Of a stretch of 64,000 bases of DNA, positions 1-13,586 are shown one piece after another. Location: the NCBI GenBank assembly GCA_035582835.1, contig JAYKAV010003066.1, forward strand, positions 1,608,122 through 1,672,121. Reading direction: 5' to 3'. Positions within the stretch are counted from its first letter, which is position 1. Every line of letters begins with the position of its first letter. A program made the position numbers and the translations under genes. This stretch comes from Phoebastria nigripes (Eukaryota; Chordata; Aves; Procellariiformes; Diomedeidae). Under the pieces are notes generated by a model that was not told the DNA's origin, searched no databases, and saw only the letters and a list, made by a program, of their open reading frames with translations.

Positions 1-3000
1 ATTCTGATAAAGCGATCGTATCCAGACTTACTGTCACGACTGGCATATCTGTGCCATGGTTTTTGTGGAGCCTTCAAGCAAGTTGTAACCACAACAGTGC
101 TGCAGAATAAGATGGGAGCAGTGAGTTTGACCTTTAAAATAGACCCCTCCATGTATCCATGTATCCTTTCTACAAATCACTGCCACGTTAAAAATTGAGC
201 TCCCAATTCAGGTAAGCATTCAAGCACGTGCTTAATGCCCGTTGATTTCAATTTTGCTGCGCACGTATTTCTTCTTTGCCAAAAGGGAAAGCAAAGGAAG
301 GGGTTTTTCTTTCCTGGAAAGTGATACTAGAGAAATGACCCTGGGAGTAAGTTCTGACTGAACAGTGACAGGTATGCACATGGTTAAGTGCTTCTCTGAC
401 TAGGGGTACCTGCCTTAGGACTGAGAAACTAGAATTAACCATCTCAGAAATTGAATCCTGCACTGCAGTCTGCCAGTAAAAGGATGGAGAAATAGAGCTC
501 CACCGATAAGCACGAGCAGTGGTTAACTGGACTAGATGCCTCATTTTCACCAATTATGTACCCCACAAAAAACTAACTGTGTATCCCTAACACACAAGGG
601 ACCTGTTGGAGTCACAGGACTGGACTCCTGAAACCTGTCCTGAGTGCATGATACTTTGACAAACAGAAACCTGCATTAAGTATCCAAACTCAAGCATTCT
701 AAATGGGACCGGATTGGAGGTTAGCCCTGCAGACCTAATTTGCCTCATTGTACATCTGTTTTCTCAAGTTCCTCTAGCTCCGTCAGTGTCCTGGATGCAC
801 GTATTTACTCATTGAGCAGATACTCAGTATTTTGGTTTTTTTTTCCTCAGTGTCCAGGCCTGAGCCCAGCCCTTAATTACTGATCGGTTCTGATCAATGC
901 TGTTTCAATGCCTGTCTGTGCACGCTGACAGAGAGCCTGCATGAGTAATTTAGACCAGACAACTGACTCCTACGCAGCTAGGGTGCATGAGATGAGTCGC
1001 ACTCTGTGGAAAGTGTGGCACGAGGCTTTGCAGCTGGAGGAGTCAGAGAAGCCACTTTCCCCACACCTGCGGTATTCTGAGTTTCGCTGTGGTCACTTAC
1101 TAGACATCCTCCAACCTCTGTGAAAGATGGGGTGGCTTTGGCAGCCACACATCTCTTCCATGTCAGAGCCTTGACTCACATCCAGAGCAGGACATCTTNT
1201 GCACTAAATGAGGCAGGCATCCTATGGGAAAAATAGTATGCAATCAGGTAATGAAAGATTATATTGCACACAAGCAAATGTGAAGTCATGGGCAATTTTA
1301 GTTGCCTGTTTCTTCATCTCAGATTCATAGGTGTGAAACATTCCTGTTCTGTTAAGGTAGTAGATGTCTTTATGCATCTACATACATGACATTTTTAGTC
1401 AGTTTGCTTTTTTAAAGGAAACAAAACCAGAACTTCCATCATGTAACATCTATTTGAGGTTAGGAGTCTTAGCTGCACCTTGCAGATGTCAGCAGCGGTA
1501 GCAAAGTGAGAGCTGGGTGGGAGAGGTGTTTCTTTTGACTGCAAGGACGAGTGCTGTGAAGACATGGGACAGTGGGATTCCCAGGTCTTTGCTGACAGCA
1601 GAGGGTCAGGGATGATGGACCCATTCCCAGCTCTCGGTGAGTTCATTGCTGCCAGGGTCCTTGTCCCACCCTCAGCCCCAGTGCCAGCCTCTACCCATGC
1701 AGTCTCCTGCCCCACAGGATGTCATGTCCCAGCCCCAGGCTCCCTCCCACCAAGGTTCTTTGCTCTCCCAGACTCAGCTCAGCACAGCTGCCCCCCTCAG
1801 CAGCTGTACCCACACCTTCTGTCAGGGCTTCCAGTTTTCACCATGGTCCCACTTCTCCCTTGGCTCTCAGTTTTTCTCCCATCAGCCTCCCTCTCCCTCC
1901 ACCCCCTTCCTTGCCTTACCCACCTCTCCAGCTCCCTGAGGTTTCCCTACTCAGGCAAACCCCGTCCCCGATCCTTGCTGATACTACTTACAGCCTCTCC
2001 TCATGTATTTTCTCTTGGACACCGAGGACCCTCCCCAGGCCACTGCCCATCCCGGACAGTCCCCTCTGGGAATGAAGTGCCCAACCCAAGGATGCCACAG
2101 CAGCCACAGTGGGGAAGTCCAACATCAAGTCTGTGCCCTGAGAGAAAAACATGAGAGGAGCCTGTTGCTGGGAAAGGATGAGAAATGCAACCTCTGAGGC
2201 CTCGCAGAGCTAGGACATACATCTTGGAGCATGAATCAGCAGAGATTTTAGCTTCAGTGCTCATACAAGCCTCTACTAAGCATGTGCCATTTTGGGGTGG
2301 TTTGAATGCTTTTAACCTGGCTGAGAGCAGGTGATTTTCTGAAGGAACACCATCCTTGACAGACCAGCAGGNCCACAGGACAGGTCTTTGCTCCCAATAT
2401 GGGGACCCAAGAGCAGTTTGTGGAAGCCCTCTCCTGGGTCCTGCTGGTGCTGCAAAAACCCTCCCGTTATTCCTGGAGGTGATGAGACCATTTGGGCTGA
2501 ACGTGGGACCCTCAGCCTGACACAGTCAACTGCTGTGGAGAGTTTGGGCCAAAATGGTTAACATTTGGCAGAATTACAACTATCTGAAAGTACAATTTAC
2601 AACAGAAAATACCAAACATTGTTAATAATAGGCAGAGGTGGTTGCCACACTTGTCATCACAATTGTTGCCCAGCTAATCAGCATTTTTAAAAGTTGGTAA
2701 TTCAGAGGTGTAATGTGACACAGACAAAATTGAGATCGTTCTGAGATCCATCTAAAATGCCAGGAAGCAGTTTGGTGTAAGAAAACCTGCAGTTTTATAG
2801 TAGCTTCTCAAAGAGGGGACAAAAGAGGAAATGAAAAGGGGGGATATAAATAGAAGTATGCAGGACTGCCTTTTTGGGAGTGAGGGAGGATGTCTGGGAG
2901 GGAAAAGAACTTTTCTGCCAAAAAAATATGGCTAATGTATGTGTTTGCAATTCAGTTCCAGAGGATAAACTAGGCTGAGATGCCGCCTGGAGGTCTGGAG

Positions 3001-4984
3001 GGGCGGCACGGCAGCAGCCTGCAGGTGGGCAGCCCCGTGCCGGCAGCGCTGCCATGCTGCTGCCTGCTGCAGCCCTCACTGAGCTGCCTCTCCCAGGCCC
3101 CACTTCAAAAGCCCCTCAAGGGAAAAAACATAGCATCTTTTTCCATCTCTCACAGAGGATTTCTTAACCAATTTGCAAGGTCTTTCATATCTAAGATTTC
3201 GTTATTCTATCAAAAACACTTTGGTGCTATCCTATGAGGTACCGTAGTTAATTGAATTTAAACCGTAGCATTTGGGGTTTCCTTAAATGGGAAAAAGTAC
3301 TTCATTTGGTAATGCAGCGACTGAGATCTATTTTTCTAAATCTCTAAGGAGATGTTGTGTAGAACCCCTTTTATGACGCTGGGCACATTCCTGTTGAGCG
3401 TGGTCACCTCCCTCCTCATGTGAACCATTTAGGGACTAGCAGCTCCTCACTCCTAGGATGTAGTCTGGCTTTGAAAGGATGGCTCTGTGCTTAAGGTATG
3501 ACATGAGGTCTCGGCAGTCCCAGTCTTTGGGGCAACCCCACCCAAGACACCACTTTTTTCTTTGTTTCTGTTTCCTGATCTGCCAAAAAGGCCCCCAAGT
3601 ACCTCTGCACCACCTGGCTGCTCTTGAGGTCTGACCCTCTTCTTTCTCAAAGCCTCTTGAGGTCCTGGTGCAGAGCTCCGATGCTCTGTGATTGTGCATA
3701 GAGTTGCGAGATCTGAAACTTGGCATCATCTTAGCTACGATTGTTCCACTCTGATAATTTAATTAATCAACACTGCAGCAGAGTGTTTGAAATAATGTGT
3801 GCATTCATTTGCATAATGGCTGTAATTGGCAAAGCTTCATAATATAAGTGTAGCAGTGCCACAGATGACAGCGTGATAGACCATAGTCCTGCAGCCAGCC
3901 AGCAGCACACGTTTCAACCTCTGTTATTTGCTTTTCCACAGAGGAAGGAAGTGACAACTAGATTTATTGACCAAGGGACAGAGGAGACCAGCAGATTTTT
4001 GATGGCACTTGAACACATATATTTTCGACATGACTGTGTTGCTGTGTCAAGTTAAAAAGGCCATAGTCAGGTTTTAGAGCAGAATCTCCACTCCAAATAG
4101 AGTTAAATGCTTTTCCAAGTAACGGGATATTTGGCCGTGGAGATGTCCAAACATAGAGCCAAAGCTGGTATTTTCACTGTCATGTCAAAATGGAGTCCAT
4201 AGTTTCAGAACCGCAGTCACTAGATACCTGAGCAACATCAGCAAAGAAAATTAGCGACTGCCACTGGAGAGCCCCTTGCTTTGGTACCATCTCACTGGGA
4301 ATGGCCTCAGGGAGTCGTCCAGAGCCTTCAGGGCATGTTGAAGTTAGTCCTTAAGGACAGGATATTATTTTAAGTAAATACTCGCCTTGTAACAAACATA
4401 ACTGAGGCATCAGTGGCCATGCATTGGTTGTGGAAATATTAATCCTCAGGAGATGGGCTTTAGGTAATCAATTGGCATCTTTTAGCTATCTTACTGTATT
4501 TATTACTTTGCAATTAGCAAGACAGTTATTGACTGTTAACCAAATGCCAGATGACTGCAAAAGTATATGTGCTGAAGAAAAAAAAACAGTGCAGCAGCAA
4601 CTTGCACTGCACACAAGTGCATTGATATAAAAGGGCCCAGCCTGTGCTCTCAGGAGGACGCCTGCTGATAAGCCTGAGTGCAGAATAGCTGTATCAGGAT
4701 CAGACCTGTCATTACTGTCATTACTTCATTGAAATGAAGTGACACTTGAAAACTAAGTTCCCAGAGAGCCCTGTGAATGGTTCAGAACAGGGGCTCCCTG
4801 TTGGTTTGGAGAGTGCTTCGAAAGTCATTTGATATCTCTCCATTTTAGCTTCCCTTCCAGGTTTGAGGGACCCAAAGTACATTCTCAAGAAGCATAATAA
4901 GAAGAAAAATNTGAACTGCTTTAGCTAACCTCTGCCGATATCACAGGCAGTTGGTGGGAGCACTGCAAACCCCATTTTTCGTCA
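1..4984 (+). other. SH3RF3: SH3RF3 intron or upstream non-coding DNA
   Basis: No exon could be supported here. The stretch lies 5' of the SH3RF3 terminal exon and is probably its last intron, because no sequence resembling the penultimate SH3RF3 exon was found. A pyrimidine-rich tract at about 1640-2000 opens several overlapping serine/proline-rich frames that look like composition artefacts. GC-rich sequence occurs around 2980-3080. Exon-like acceptor sequences near 3925-3940 lead into short frames with no recognised homology. Confidence 0.5.
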
Positions 4985-6142
4985 TCAGTGGACATGGCAA
5001 GAGCTACGGATGTCATCTATCTGGACTTCTGTAAGGTCTTTGACACGATCCCCCACAACATCCTTCTCTCTAAATTAGATACGGATTTGATGGATGGACT
5101 GTTTGGTGGATAAGGGATTGGTTGGATGGTTGCATCCAGAGAGTAGTGGTCAAGGGCTCAATGTCCAGATGGAGATCAGTGACGAGTGGTGCCCCTGAGG
5201 GGTCTGTATGGGGACCAGTACTGTTTAATATCTTCATCAATGACATCATAGACAGCAGGATCGAGTGCACCCTCAGCAACTTTGCAGATGACACCAAGCT
5301 GAGTGGTGCGGTCAACACGCCTGAGGGACGGGATGCCATCCAGAGCGACCTGGACAAGCTCGAGAAGTGGGCCCATGTGAACCTCATGAGGTTCAACAAG
5401 GCCAAGTGCAAAGTCCTGCACCTGGGTCGGGGCAACCCCCAGTATCAATACAGGCTGGGCGATGACGGGATTGAGAGCAGCCCTGCCGAGAAGGACTTGG
5501 GGGTACTGGTGGAGGAAAAGCTGGACATGAGCCAGCAATGTGTGCTTGCAGCCCAGAAGGCCAACTGTATCCTGGGCTGCATCAAAAGAAGCGTGGCCAG
5601 CAGGTCGAGGGAGGTGATTCTGCCCCTCTACTCCGCTCTGGTGAGACCCCACCTGGAGTACTGTGTCCAGCTTTGGAGCCCTCAGCACAGGAAAGACATG
5701 GACCTGTTGGAGCAGGTCCAGAGGAAGGCCACAAAAATGATCAGGGGGCTGGAACACCTCTCCTGTGAAGAAAGGCTGAGAGAGTTGGGCTTGTTCAGCC
5801 TGGAGAAGAGAAGGTTCCAGGGAGACCTTATTGCAGCCTTTCAATACTTAAAGGGGGCTTATAAGAAAGATGGGGATAGACTTTTTAGTAGGGCCTGGTA
5901 GATTCAGACTAGATATAAAGAAGAAATTTTGAGGGTGGTGAAACACTGGCACAGGTTGCCCAGAGAGGTGGTAGATGCCCCATCCCTGGAAGCATTCAAG
6001 GTCAGGTTGGACGGGGCCCTGAGCAACCTGATCTAGTTGAAGATTGTCCCTGCCCACGGCAGGGGGGTTGGACTAGATGACCTTTAAAGGTCCCTTCCAA
6101 CCCAAACTATTCTATGATTCTATGATTCTACGATTCTATGAT
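4985..6142 (+). mobile_element. CR1 LINE, 5'-truncated, RT part and 3' end
   Basis: Frame fragments from about 4990 carry CR1 ORF2 reverse transcriptase motifs: YLDFCK..FDTIPHN near 5020-5060, then an open frame at 5122-5901 with [15 protein letters not shown], the catalytic FADDTKL box near 5280-5300 and the downstream LGVLVEEKL and [12 protein letters not shown] blocks. The frame shifts near 5090-5115 and stops at 5901, although homology to the CR1 tail (HWHRLPREVV-like) continues. The element ends in ATTCTATG-type repeats at about 6107-6142. It is 5' truncated, as is usual for CR1, and cannot be active. It sits in sense orientation in the presumed last intron of SH3RF3. Confidence 0.93.
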
Positions 6143-6548
6143 TTTTGGATGGAGCAGATGCAGTGCTGAATGTGTTACAGCAGAGGCAGATGCAGCACCA
6201 GGAGAAAGTGGCTGAGTCACTGGCACAGGCTTGGCACGTGACCGGGAGCAGGGACCACTGCGAGTAGTCCAGCCATTTGACAATACCTTCCTGCTTTCAT
6301 GGTTTGGCTCTGGAGTATGTCCTGGTCAAGTGTCCAGTCAAGCTGGCCAGAAATCTCCCCAACATAATGAGTTTTAGTAGAAAACGTAGCTGCGTTGGAT
6401 ACAACTGGTGTGTGAAAATGTAACTTACTGATGTTTCCAAAAGTATTTTTCCCCAAGATTTCTGGTTCTGGTTCTGGTGCCTGGCTGCTCCCATCAGGCG
6501 CAGGCTCGACAGCTGGCTGATCAGGTCTTTGCNTTTTTGTCTCCAAAG
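6143..6548 (+). other. SH3RF3: Intron segment with splice acceptor of last SH3RF3 exon
   Basis: This is non-coding sequence between the CR1 copy and the terminal exon. It ends in a pyrimidine-rich acceptor (TTTTTGTCTCCAAAG) whose AG is at 6547-6548. A single N at 6533 lies inside the acceptor tract. Confidence 0.7.
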
Positions 6549-6717
6549 GTACCGCGTTGTGGTCCCATACCCACCGCAGAGCGAGGCCGAGATCGAACTG
6601 AAGGAAGGTGACATTGTGTTTGTGCACAAGAAACGGGAGGACGGCTGGTACAAAGGGACATTGCAGAGGAACGGCAGGACGGGCCTCTTCCCCGGGAGCT
6701 TTGTGGAGAGCTTCTGA
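6549..6717 (+). CDS. SH3RF3: SH3RF3 (POSH2) terminal coding exon, C-terminal SH3 domain
   Basis: The exon begins after an AG acceptor with the last base of a split codon and reads [17 protein letters not shown], followed by [19 protein letters not shown], then [11 protein letters not shown] and a TGA stop at 6715-6717. This is a complete SH3 fold: an RT-loop acidic stretch ([11 protein letters not shown]), the diagnostic tryptophan in DGWYKG, and the GLFPGSFVE motif. SH3RF family proteins are RING-type E3 ubiquitin ligases and JNK-pathway scaffolds with four SH3 domains; this is the fourth, at the very C terminus. The ESF ending, as I recall the family, fits SH3RF3 better than SH3RF1. The neighbouring convergent SEPTIN10 gene supports the assignment, because the two are also neighbours in human. 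RING and SH3 1-3 lie outside the window, to the left. Confidence 0.92.
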
Positions 6718-8151
6718 GGACGGCTCGCTGCTCTCTCAACTGGAGGAGCTTTCAGGGGAAACTGCATAGCACAAGAAAAGACAGCAAAGGGAAACTGGAC
6801 TGATAACCACTGCCATTTTTATTTCCAAAGACTCCCCCCAGGCCCTTCAGTCTACAGCTCTGGAGACGCAGTGCCCCGCTGTGCTCCTGAGACCGCGTGC
6901 GGTGCATACAGTGGTATGTTGAAGTAGTGCCTTCCACCTGGAATCACAGACTGAAAGGACGCCCATCTGGACTGTACGTAACCTAAACTCTGGCTGTTAA
7001 CCCTTTGTGTAAATTATAGAGAAGATATCTTTAAAAAAAAATTAAGAGGAAAGTTGTTATATTGCTGTAACTTATTTGTCAGAGCTGCAGTGTTCTTATT
7101 ACTGGCCTATGCAAGATGGATTTGAGAGTTCAAGGAGGTGTGCTAGGAAGCTCTTAAACTGGGATTTTGTTTTTCCTGAGGGAAAAAGAGGGAGGGGAGG
7201 GTGGAGAAAACCCCAGCTAAAGATCGGTGCATCGTCGTGCAAGAAAGAATGAGGAGTCCAAAACGTTAATGTCATGCTTTCTATATACCTCAAAGATATG
7301 CTGCGCAAGTTTGTCAGTGAGTGTGTTAGTGCTCAGAGTCCCATACCATCCAGTGTCCTGGCGCTGCCGCTGGGGAGGTCCTGGAGGAGGTACGGCTCCA
7401 CCATTAAACTGTGGTTATTTGAGCAGAATCCCTTTTGCCTGTCTTCTGCCCTTATTATATGCAGCATGGATTTTTGTCCTTCAGTATCACTTTCCATTGC
7501 TTTTTTGTATGATGTACCTTTTTACTGTAAGAATTGCTCTACTTTATATATATTCCTACTAGATCAGACATTTCCTCTTTTTCATACATCTGGTGCTATT
7601 TTTTTTAATTGTTAAAGATTTGGTTTGGTTAAACAGAGAGGCTGCAACAAGATTTGCATTCAACATATGAAATTAGAAACGTACCTGAAGATCGAGATCA
7701 GACTGCTTTTTTGTGCTTCATAGAGGAAAAGAGAAAAAGCCGCTTGGTCACCGATAAATATACCTGGGGGACCGTGCCTGTGCAACACGCACGCGCTCGC
7801 TCTCTCCTACGTATTTAGAGTGGCTGAAGACCCAGCATTCTGTCTGGAGAGTGATAATTACTTCAGAATTGGAAGTAATTCCCAGAGGAGTCGTTTTAAT
7901 TGACTTTTTCATGGCAATAAGAAGAACACTGCAGGTTCTAGCACACGCAGGGACCGTGGAGTTTTCCTCTGTCGTTGCATCACGGAGACGAGAGCTGATC
8001 TGCGACGGCTGTAATTAGCATTATCGAAATGTGATTTCTTACTGTAGAAATGTACAGTTCTGGAGACTGTTCAATTTCTTAACGTGGTCAAGCTACAATA
8101 CAAACCATATCAGGCAATATAAGCTTCCATCTACCAGGGACTTAAAGGTGC

Positions 8152-8157
8152 AATAAA
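8152..8157 (+). terminator. SH3RF3: Candidate polyadenylation signal AATAAA
   Basis: Canonical AATAAA hexamer (GTGCAATAAATGT) about 1.4 kb downstream of the SH3RF3 stop codon. It is a candidate proximal poly(A) signal only; no transcript evidence is available. Confidence 0.35.
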
Positions 8158-9771
8158 TGTAAAGCAAGTTTAGCCAGTTATTCATATGAAGCAGAATGAG
8201 AAAAAATTCCATAATGCGATTGTGAGAGTATTTAAAAAGACATCGGCTCTTGAGGAATGAAACATGATGAAAGGCTTTTCATAGCTGTATCCGTACCTTG
8301 CCTTTGCCAGCGGCTGGCTGTTTGCCAAAGCCCACATGTGGTGGTCGTTTAAAAGCGTGTCGGAGGCACTGTAACCTGGAGATGATCTTATTAAAAGGAA
8401 GAGGCCCAGTGGGTGAACATCATTACTGCGTTACCAGTATTTCATATGCGAAGGTGTAAGTTTTGTTTTCATTCAAGCCGTGTATACTAGTACATATCAA
8501 AACCCATGTAAGTGAGCGTTCCTATTTAAGTTCAGCTCCGTGACTTTGTTCTCTGTAAAATAAGTTTCTTCTTGCTGTCACATGTAACAAACCGATTCCA
8601 GAAACACAGTCCATGGCCAAGTATAGCACCTTCAAACAGGGAGGCATAATTTTCAGGGTATTTCTTTTTATACTTAACGTTGCCACATTTGTTCATATTC
8701 CAGATTGCAATGAGTCAGCCACTAAAAGTTTAGTTACTGTTGAGAGGAAATTGCCTTTTTATGACCAATAAGAGACTGAAGAAACGTCTTCTGGAAAGAC
8801 TTGCTTGAGACTGGAGCCATATCTGTCCACCTATTTGGTTCAGATCAGAACTGGTATCACTGCACCTCCAAACAGTAAACTGCACAGTTAGGAGTCAGCA
8901 ACACCAAAATGCGTGTTATTGATTCCAATAAAAATTCTGGGTTAGATCTGTCAGAGATGAGGAGATTTTTTCTGACAACTTACAGTGGTTAAAGCTCTCT
9001 TAAAATTCTGTTCCGTGGGTGTATTTACTACACTCAGAAAAACAAAACAGGATGACGGCTTGCTTGCCGCCTGTTGTGTTTAGCCGCATCTAAAATGGTT
9101 CCAGATTTCCACCTTTTCATGCTTGGCTCTAACGGGACAAAAGTTGGTGTGTGAGAAGATCAAGGAAAACACGCAGGTGTCGTGTCATGAAATCAGTGCT
9201 TTAAAATACATTTTGCAGGGAGGATGATGGTTTTTTTAATGGACGACAACCCTTCCAGTCATACCTCCTGCAAGGAAAAATATTCGGGGGGGGAGTGTTT
9301 CTATTTTGATAACAGCTGTTTCTGGCCCCTGTTTATTGCTTATCATCACAGTTTGGGTTACTGAGTAATCTTCTTGGACAAATCACTTCCATGCCAGGAG
9401 CACAAGTACAGAACTTAATACAGCTCAGTGATACGAAAACATGACCCAGTGCCATTTGGAAAGTCCTGGACTGAGAGAGGTTCAACTCGTACTGTGGTCT
9501 AATTTTCACCTGTCATACCAGGGAAAGGGGGAGGAGGGGGCATCTGCATCTCCTACGACGGGGGGGGAAAAAGAAGACTCCTTCTGGCGGCCTCAGTTTG
9601 TAAAATGCCAGGTTTGCTCTTCTAGAAATGGGTTCAAGTAATTGAACAATTCCTATGAACTTTGCACAGCTCAGAAAATGTTTTTGTTATACATGAATGT
9701 TAACGTGATTTAGGAAATGTTGGCAGATATGAGTACAAATGAACTACAATGACTGTGTTTCTGATTCTTTA

Positions 9772-9782
9772 AATAAAATAAA
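9772..9782 (+). terminator. SH3RF3: Candidate distal polyadenylation signals (two overlapping AATAAA)
   Basis: The sequence AAATAAAATAAAC contains two overlapping AATAAA hexamers about 3.05 kb after the SH3RF3 stop. This density makes it a plausible distal mRNA end for the + strand gene. Confidence 0.4.
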
Positions 9783-12700
9783 CATTAAGGCAACTTGACT
9801 GAGGTTTCTCTCGCTATTAGATGGCAAAGTGAACTAACAATGTAAGTGGCTCTGAGGTTCACAAGGAAAACAGGGAAGACCCCTCTGCAAACCCTGCTCT
9901 TTTTGAGCTGACCCTACATCTCCTTTGCTTTCAGTAGTAATTCCCACATAAATAAAGGCCAGTTAAAGGTAAGAGATGCCTGAGCAAAAGTTAGAATCTC
10001 TTTCTGGATCTTCTTTTGGCAGATCTGGGATTCTTCAAAATCTTGAGAAGTTAACACTTAGCTTACACATGGAGAAAAGGTGTGTAGGTCCAGAGAACGA
10101 GAGCAGGGACTAAGGTGGCGAGGACAAGGCTATGGCAGAGAGGCTGGGAGGGGATGCAGCAGCAGAAGCATTTGCAAGGAAAAGAGCCACCTCTAATCCT
10201 GCTAGCGGGCTTCACGGGTGCTCGGAGGTCCCCTGGTGGGTTGAGCAGGTTTGTGGGCAGAGGAAGACCCCCTTCCTCCTGACCCTGGCTTGGGCACAGT
10301 GCCGGCAGGGTCCACATGTCCTCCAGTCTACGTACAGCCAAGGAACTGGGAGAGAGGGAAGGAACAGGTTGTACCCTGGGCATCCGAACGCCCCCCTAGA
10401 CCAGGTGAGGGGCGTAAGCCCATTTTTGCACATGGCCTGAGCTTCCCGTTCAGCAGCACGGTGCAGAGCACCTGGAGGGGGGGGCACGCACTGGGTCTGG
10501 ATGTGTTTGCCTCGATTCAGCTGGGAGATGCCTTTGAGGAAGAGGCACCCGCAGGTGGTGATTCATTGCCCCAGTCGGGAGCGCGTAGGGCAGGGAGGAG
10601 CCAGGCTCAGCTAGCTCACCAGGGCGTCTTTGTCATGGGCTTGCTCAAGGCAGCCACCCCTCCAGCAAGGTGACACGAGTCTCTCATTGCCTCAGCTGGA
10701 TCCTGAGTCAAAATTCTGAAACGTGGGAACCAAAAGAATTTGAATGTGGGCAGGCAACACCTCTCCTGCTGCTTGGCCTCGCCAGCTGCCCTGCCTCGCC
10801 AGCTGCCCTGCCTGACAAGCAGCGTGGTGCAAAATGCCACACGGAGAAGCCTGCTAGCTATTTCCAAGCTGGTCTGGAGTGCCGGTCCCTTCCATGCTTC
10901 ACCAGGTCCTGCTCCTCTGGCATCTCTCCGGCCCACGCTGCCAGCACACGCCGCACACCTCTCCCAGCCTTGGCACCGCACGCCACCCTTTGCTCCTGCT
11001 CCAGCGCCTGATAGGAATCCCAGTCATGTTTCAAAAGAAAAATAATCATCGTAAAATTGTTACATGGCTTGACTATTCCTAAACGCTCATGGAGAGCAGA
11101 ACCACCTGGACAACATCTGCAGGGCTTTCCTGCAGCCAAAAGCTCTTCCTGACATTAGCAGCTCCTTATAACATGGTGAACCTGGCAGCTACACAGCTTG
11201 GCTAGTCGGTGCCAAACCAAATAAATGAGCTGTGCTAGCAGGGAAGCCAAGAGGTGATACAGTCTGGAGAAGACCCTGTCCTCACATCCCAGCCTTTCAT
11301 GTAGCAAAAATAACTTTCCAAGTGGTCACAGATGTATTTCCAATCACTGGGGTGCGGGTGTCTCCGCTCCCTTCAGAAAACAACTTGATTCTTCTCAGCC
11401 GCCGAGCAGCACCACCTGTCCCACACTGCGGCAGAGGGGCCACAAGCCAGGCCACCAAGGGGCTTGCACCGGGGGGTCCTTTCACACACCCCCACCCTCC
11501 CAGAGGCATGCAGCAGCAGACAGCCTGCATGTCCTCTCTGTGTTCATAGGTACAGCTCAGTTGCAGGTGAGCCCATCCCCACTTGGCTCTCTCTGTTACT
11601 CCCACCCCATGGAGACCCCNGTAGCCCCAGGGAAAGACAGCCAGCATCCCACCGACTTGGCAAGGGAGTGACTGAAAGGTGTTTCCAACACAAATGGCTC
11701 TTTCGCACCAGCCGAGACGCGACGCGGTGTTTTTGCAAAGACAAAAGAAACAGTCTTGCGTCAGGATTACAAGCTTTGCAACCTCCTGTGTGCACACATA
11801 CATGTGCATGCAGAAAAACCCATGAGCAAAGAGGGCAGCTGGGGAGCGGGACCACCCCGGTGGTACCTGCCTGCCCTTCTCAGACAGGGCATTGGAAAGG
11901 GGGGCTGGCTTTTTAGTTAGGGGTGAGTGTCCCCAGGGAAATGCTGTGCCCAGGGAAACCCCGGGCTCGGTCGGTGCCGTCAGCTGTGCAGCTGGGGAAG
12001 GTGCCGGCTGCACCCCAGCAAAAGATGGGGGTGAGCGATGGGGGAGCTGCCTTCAGTAGTGAGGTTGCTGTCACCCATGGGCTCCCTGTGGGGAGCGCGG
12101 CAGTGATGGGGTGCACCGCTAAGTGATGGGGCAGAGGAAAAATGAGGCCATTAAGATAGGAGGGAAGGGAGGAGTGCCTTCAACTTACTGACAGAGAAGG
12201 AAAATGTATTAAATTTGCATTTCCCATCTGCACAAGAGCTTGGTAAAGCTGATGCCAGGCATGTCAGTGTGTGCAACCCCCTGGCAGGCCCCAGGAGTGC
12301 AGTTTTGGAGTGTGCATGGCAGTGGTGGAGGCCAGTCCCATCGCCAGGAGGGCATGTGCTCGGCCATCCCACCCAGCCAAGCAGGACCACAGTGAGCACT
12401 TGGGGGCAGGGTCCCCGAGGAGGGTGCAGGCACAGCCCAGGGGGCTATGGGGACAGGGCAGTGTGTGGCAGTGCATCTCCACCTGCTGAGCAGACACACA
12501 CCATACCAGCCCCGAGGAAACCCACTGGGGCTCTGGCTCCGGCTCCGCTGCTGCATTAGGTTTGGAGTCGAAGCCCGACACGTCCCCACCACTGTTCCTG
12601 ACCCCGGTATGAGGACCCTGCCCCACATCACCGCTGCCTCTGCAAAGCACTGGGGGCTGATTCTCATGTGAGATGCTGCACAGCCGAGGGGTCCGTGAGC

Positions 12701-13586
12701 TGCCTCACACACCTTTCCTTTCTCCCCAGCAATAGCAGAAAGGCCTTCGCTTGCTTTTCCTCATGGGTATGTTGAATTTGCCCTCCAGCTCCCCACTGGA
12801 AAATAAGCCTAGCAGACAGGGGGGGCAATTTGTTAAGGTTTTCCCCTTCCTCTCCCCAGATAATTGCCTGGGATCTGCATTAATGGAAACATAAATTGAC
12901 TGCCACGCTGCTAAATGACAATCGGGTTTTGTTTGATAGAGCTGGGAAGTATCTTATCCTGAACATTGGCACCGAACAATCTAAATGCAAATTGCAAAAT
13001 GTTTGGGGGTAAGGAGGCTGTTTATCTTCCGATGAGGTTATATGATAATGCAGAGAGGGGTGAGAATTGCCTTTCGGTTCCTAAAGGCTATCAAAATGTG
13101 TGACGGTGAAACTGTGGGGCCAGTGTTTACATATTATTTTAATGGACCAGACTCAGTTATTTGGAGTGGGTTTTCTTTTGACAGATCACTTTTTTAAACA
13201 AGATGTAGTGCAGCAGCATTTCAGCCATATTTCAACAATTCTCAGGCACGCGGGTTAGCGTGGAAAATGACAGAGCAGCCACCATTTTAATCCTGTTATG
13301 TCTATTGCTCCCAGCTTGTTCTCCTCTGATGAAACACATTGCGGTGGCTTGGAGAGGCAGAAAAACATTTGTTGCACTCCTGGCCTATTTCTCCTGTTAG
13401 ATTAGCAGGTTTATACACGGCAGCACTGCCCGGGGATCTCCAACGCTCTTACACAGGAACAGTTACAGGACACATCTGAAAAATGAAATACAACCAACAC
13501 CACCGGCTTCCCAAGAGGCCACCACGTGCTGGGGGTTATGTCTCTAGCTGGTTGTCCCAGGTTGGGTGTGCGGCAGCTTTTGTGCC

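Larger units (their letters stand above)
6718..9790 (+). other. SH3RF3: Probable SH3RF3 3'UTR and downstream flank
   Basis: About 3 kb of repeat-poor, AT-leaning sequence follows the SH3RF3 stop codon, with no recognisable gene. It contains AATAAA hexamers at 8152-8157, 8927-8932 and a close pair at 9772-9777 and 9777-9782. The pair at about 9.77 kb is the best candidate for a distal polyadenylation site, but this is inference and the UTR could end at an earlier signal. Confidence 0.5.

Noticed and set aside
941..1123. 60-codon + strand frame considered as the penultimate SH3RF3 exon
   Set aside because: It has no proline-rich or SH3-like content expected for that part of SH3RF3 and no convincing acceptor/donor pair.
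1564..2154. Open frame of 196 codons, Ser/Pro/Leu-rich, plus two overlapping frames on the + strand
   Set aside because: All three frames are open over one pyrimidine-rich tract. This points to composition rather than coding; there are no domain motifs and the position is intronic to SH3RF3.
5176..5844. 222-codon open frame on the minus strand
   Set aside because: It is antisense to the CR1 reverse transcriptase at 4985-6142, a shadow frame of the real CR1 coding sequence.
10063..12712. Many overlapping open frames on both strands
   Set aside because: The region is GC-rich, which lowers stop codon frequency. No frame has recognisable motifs or consistent splice sites.
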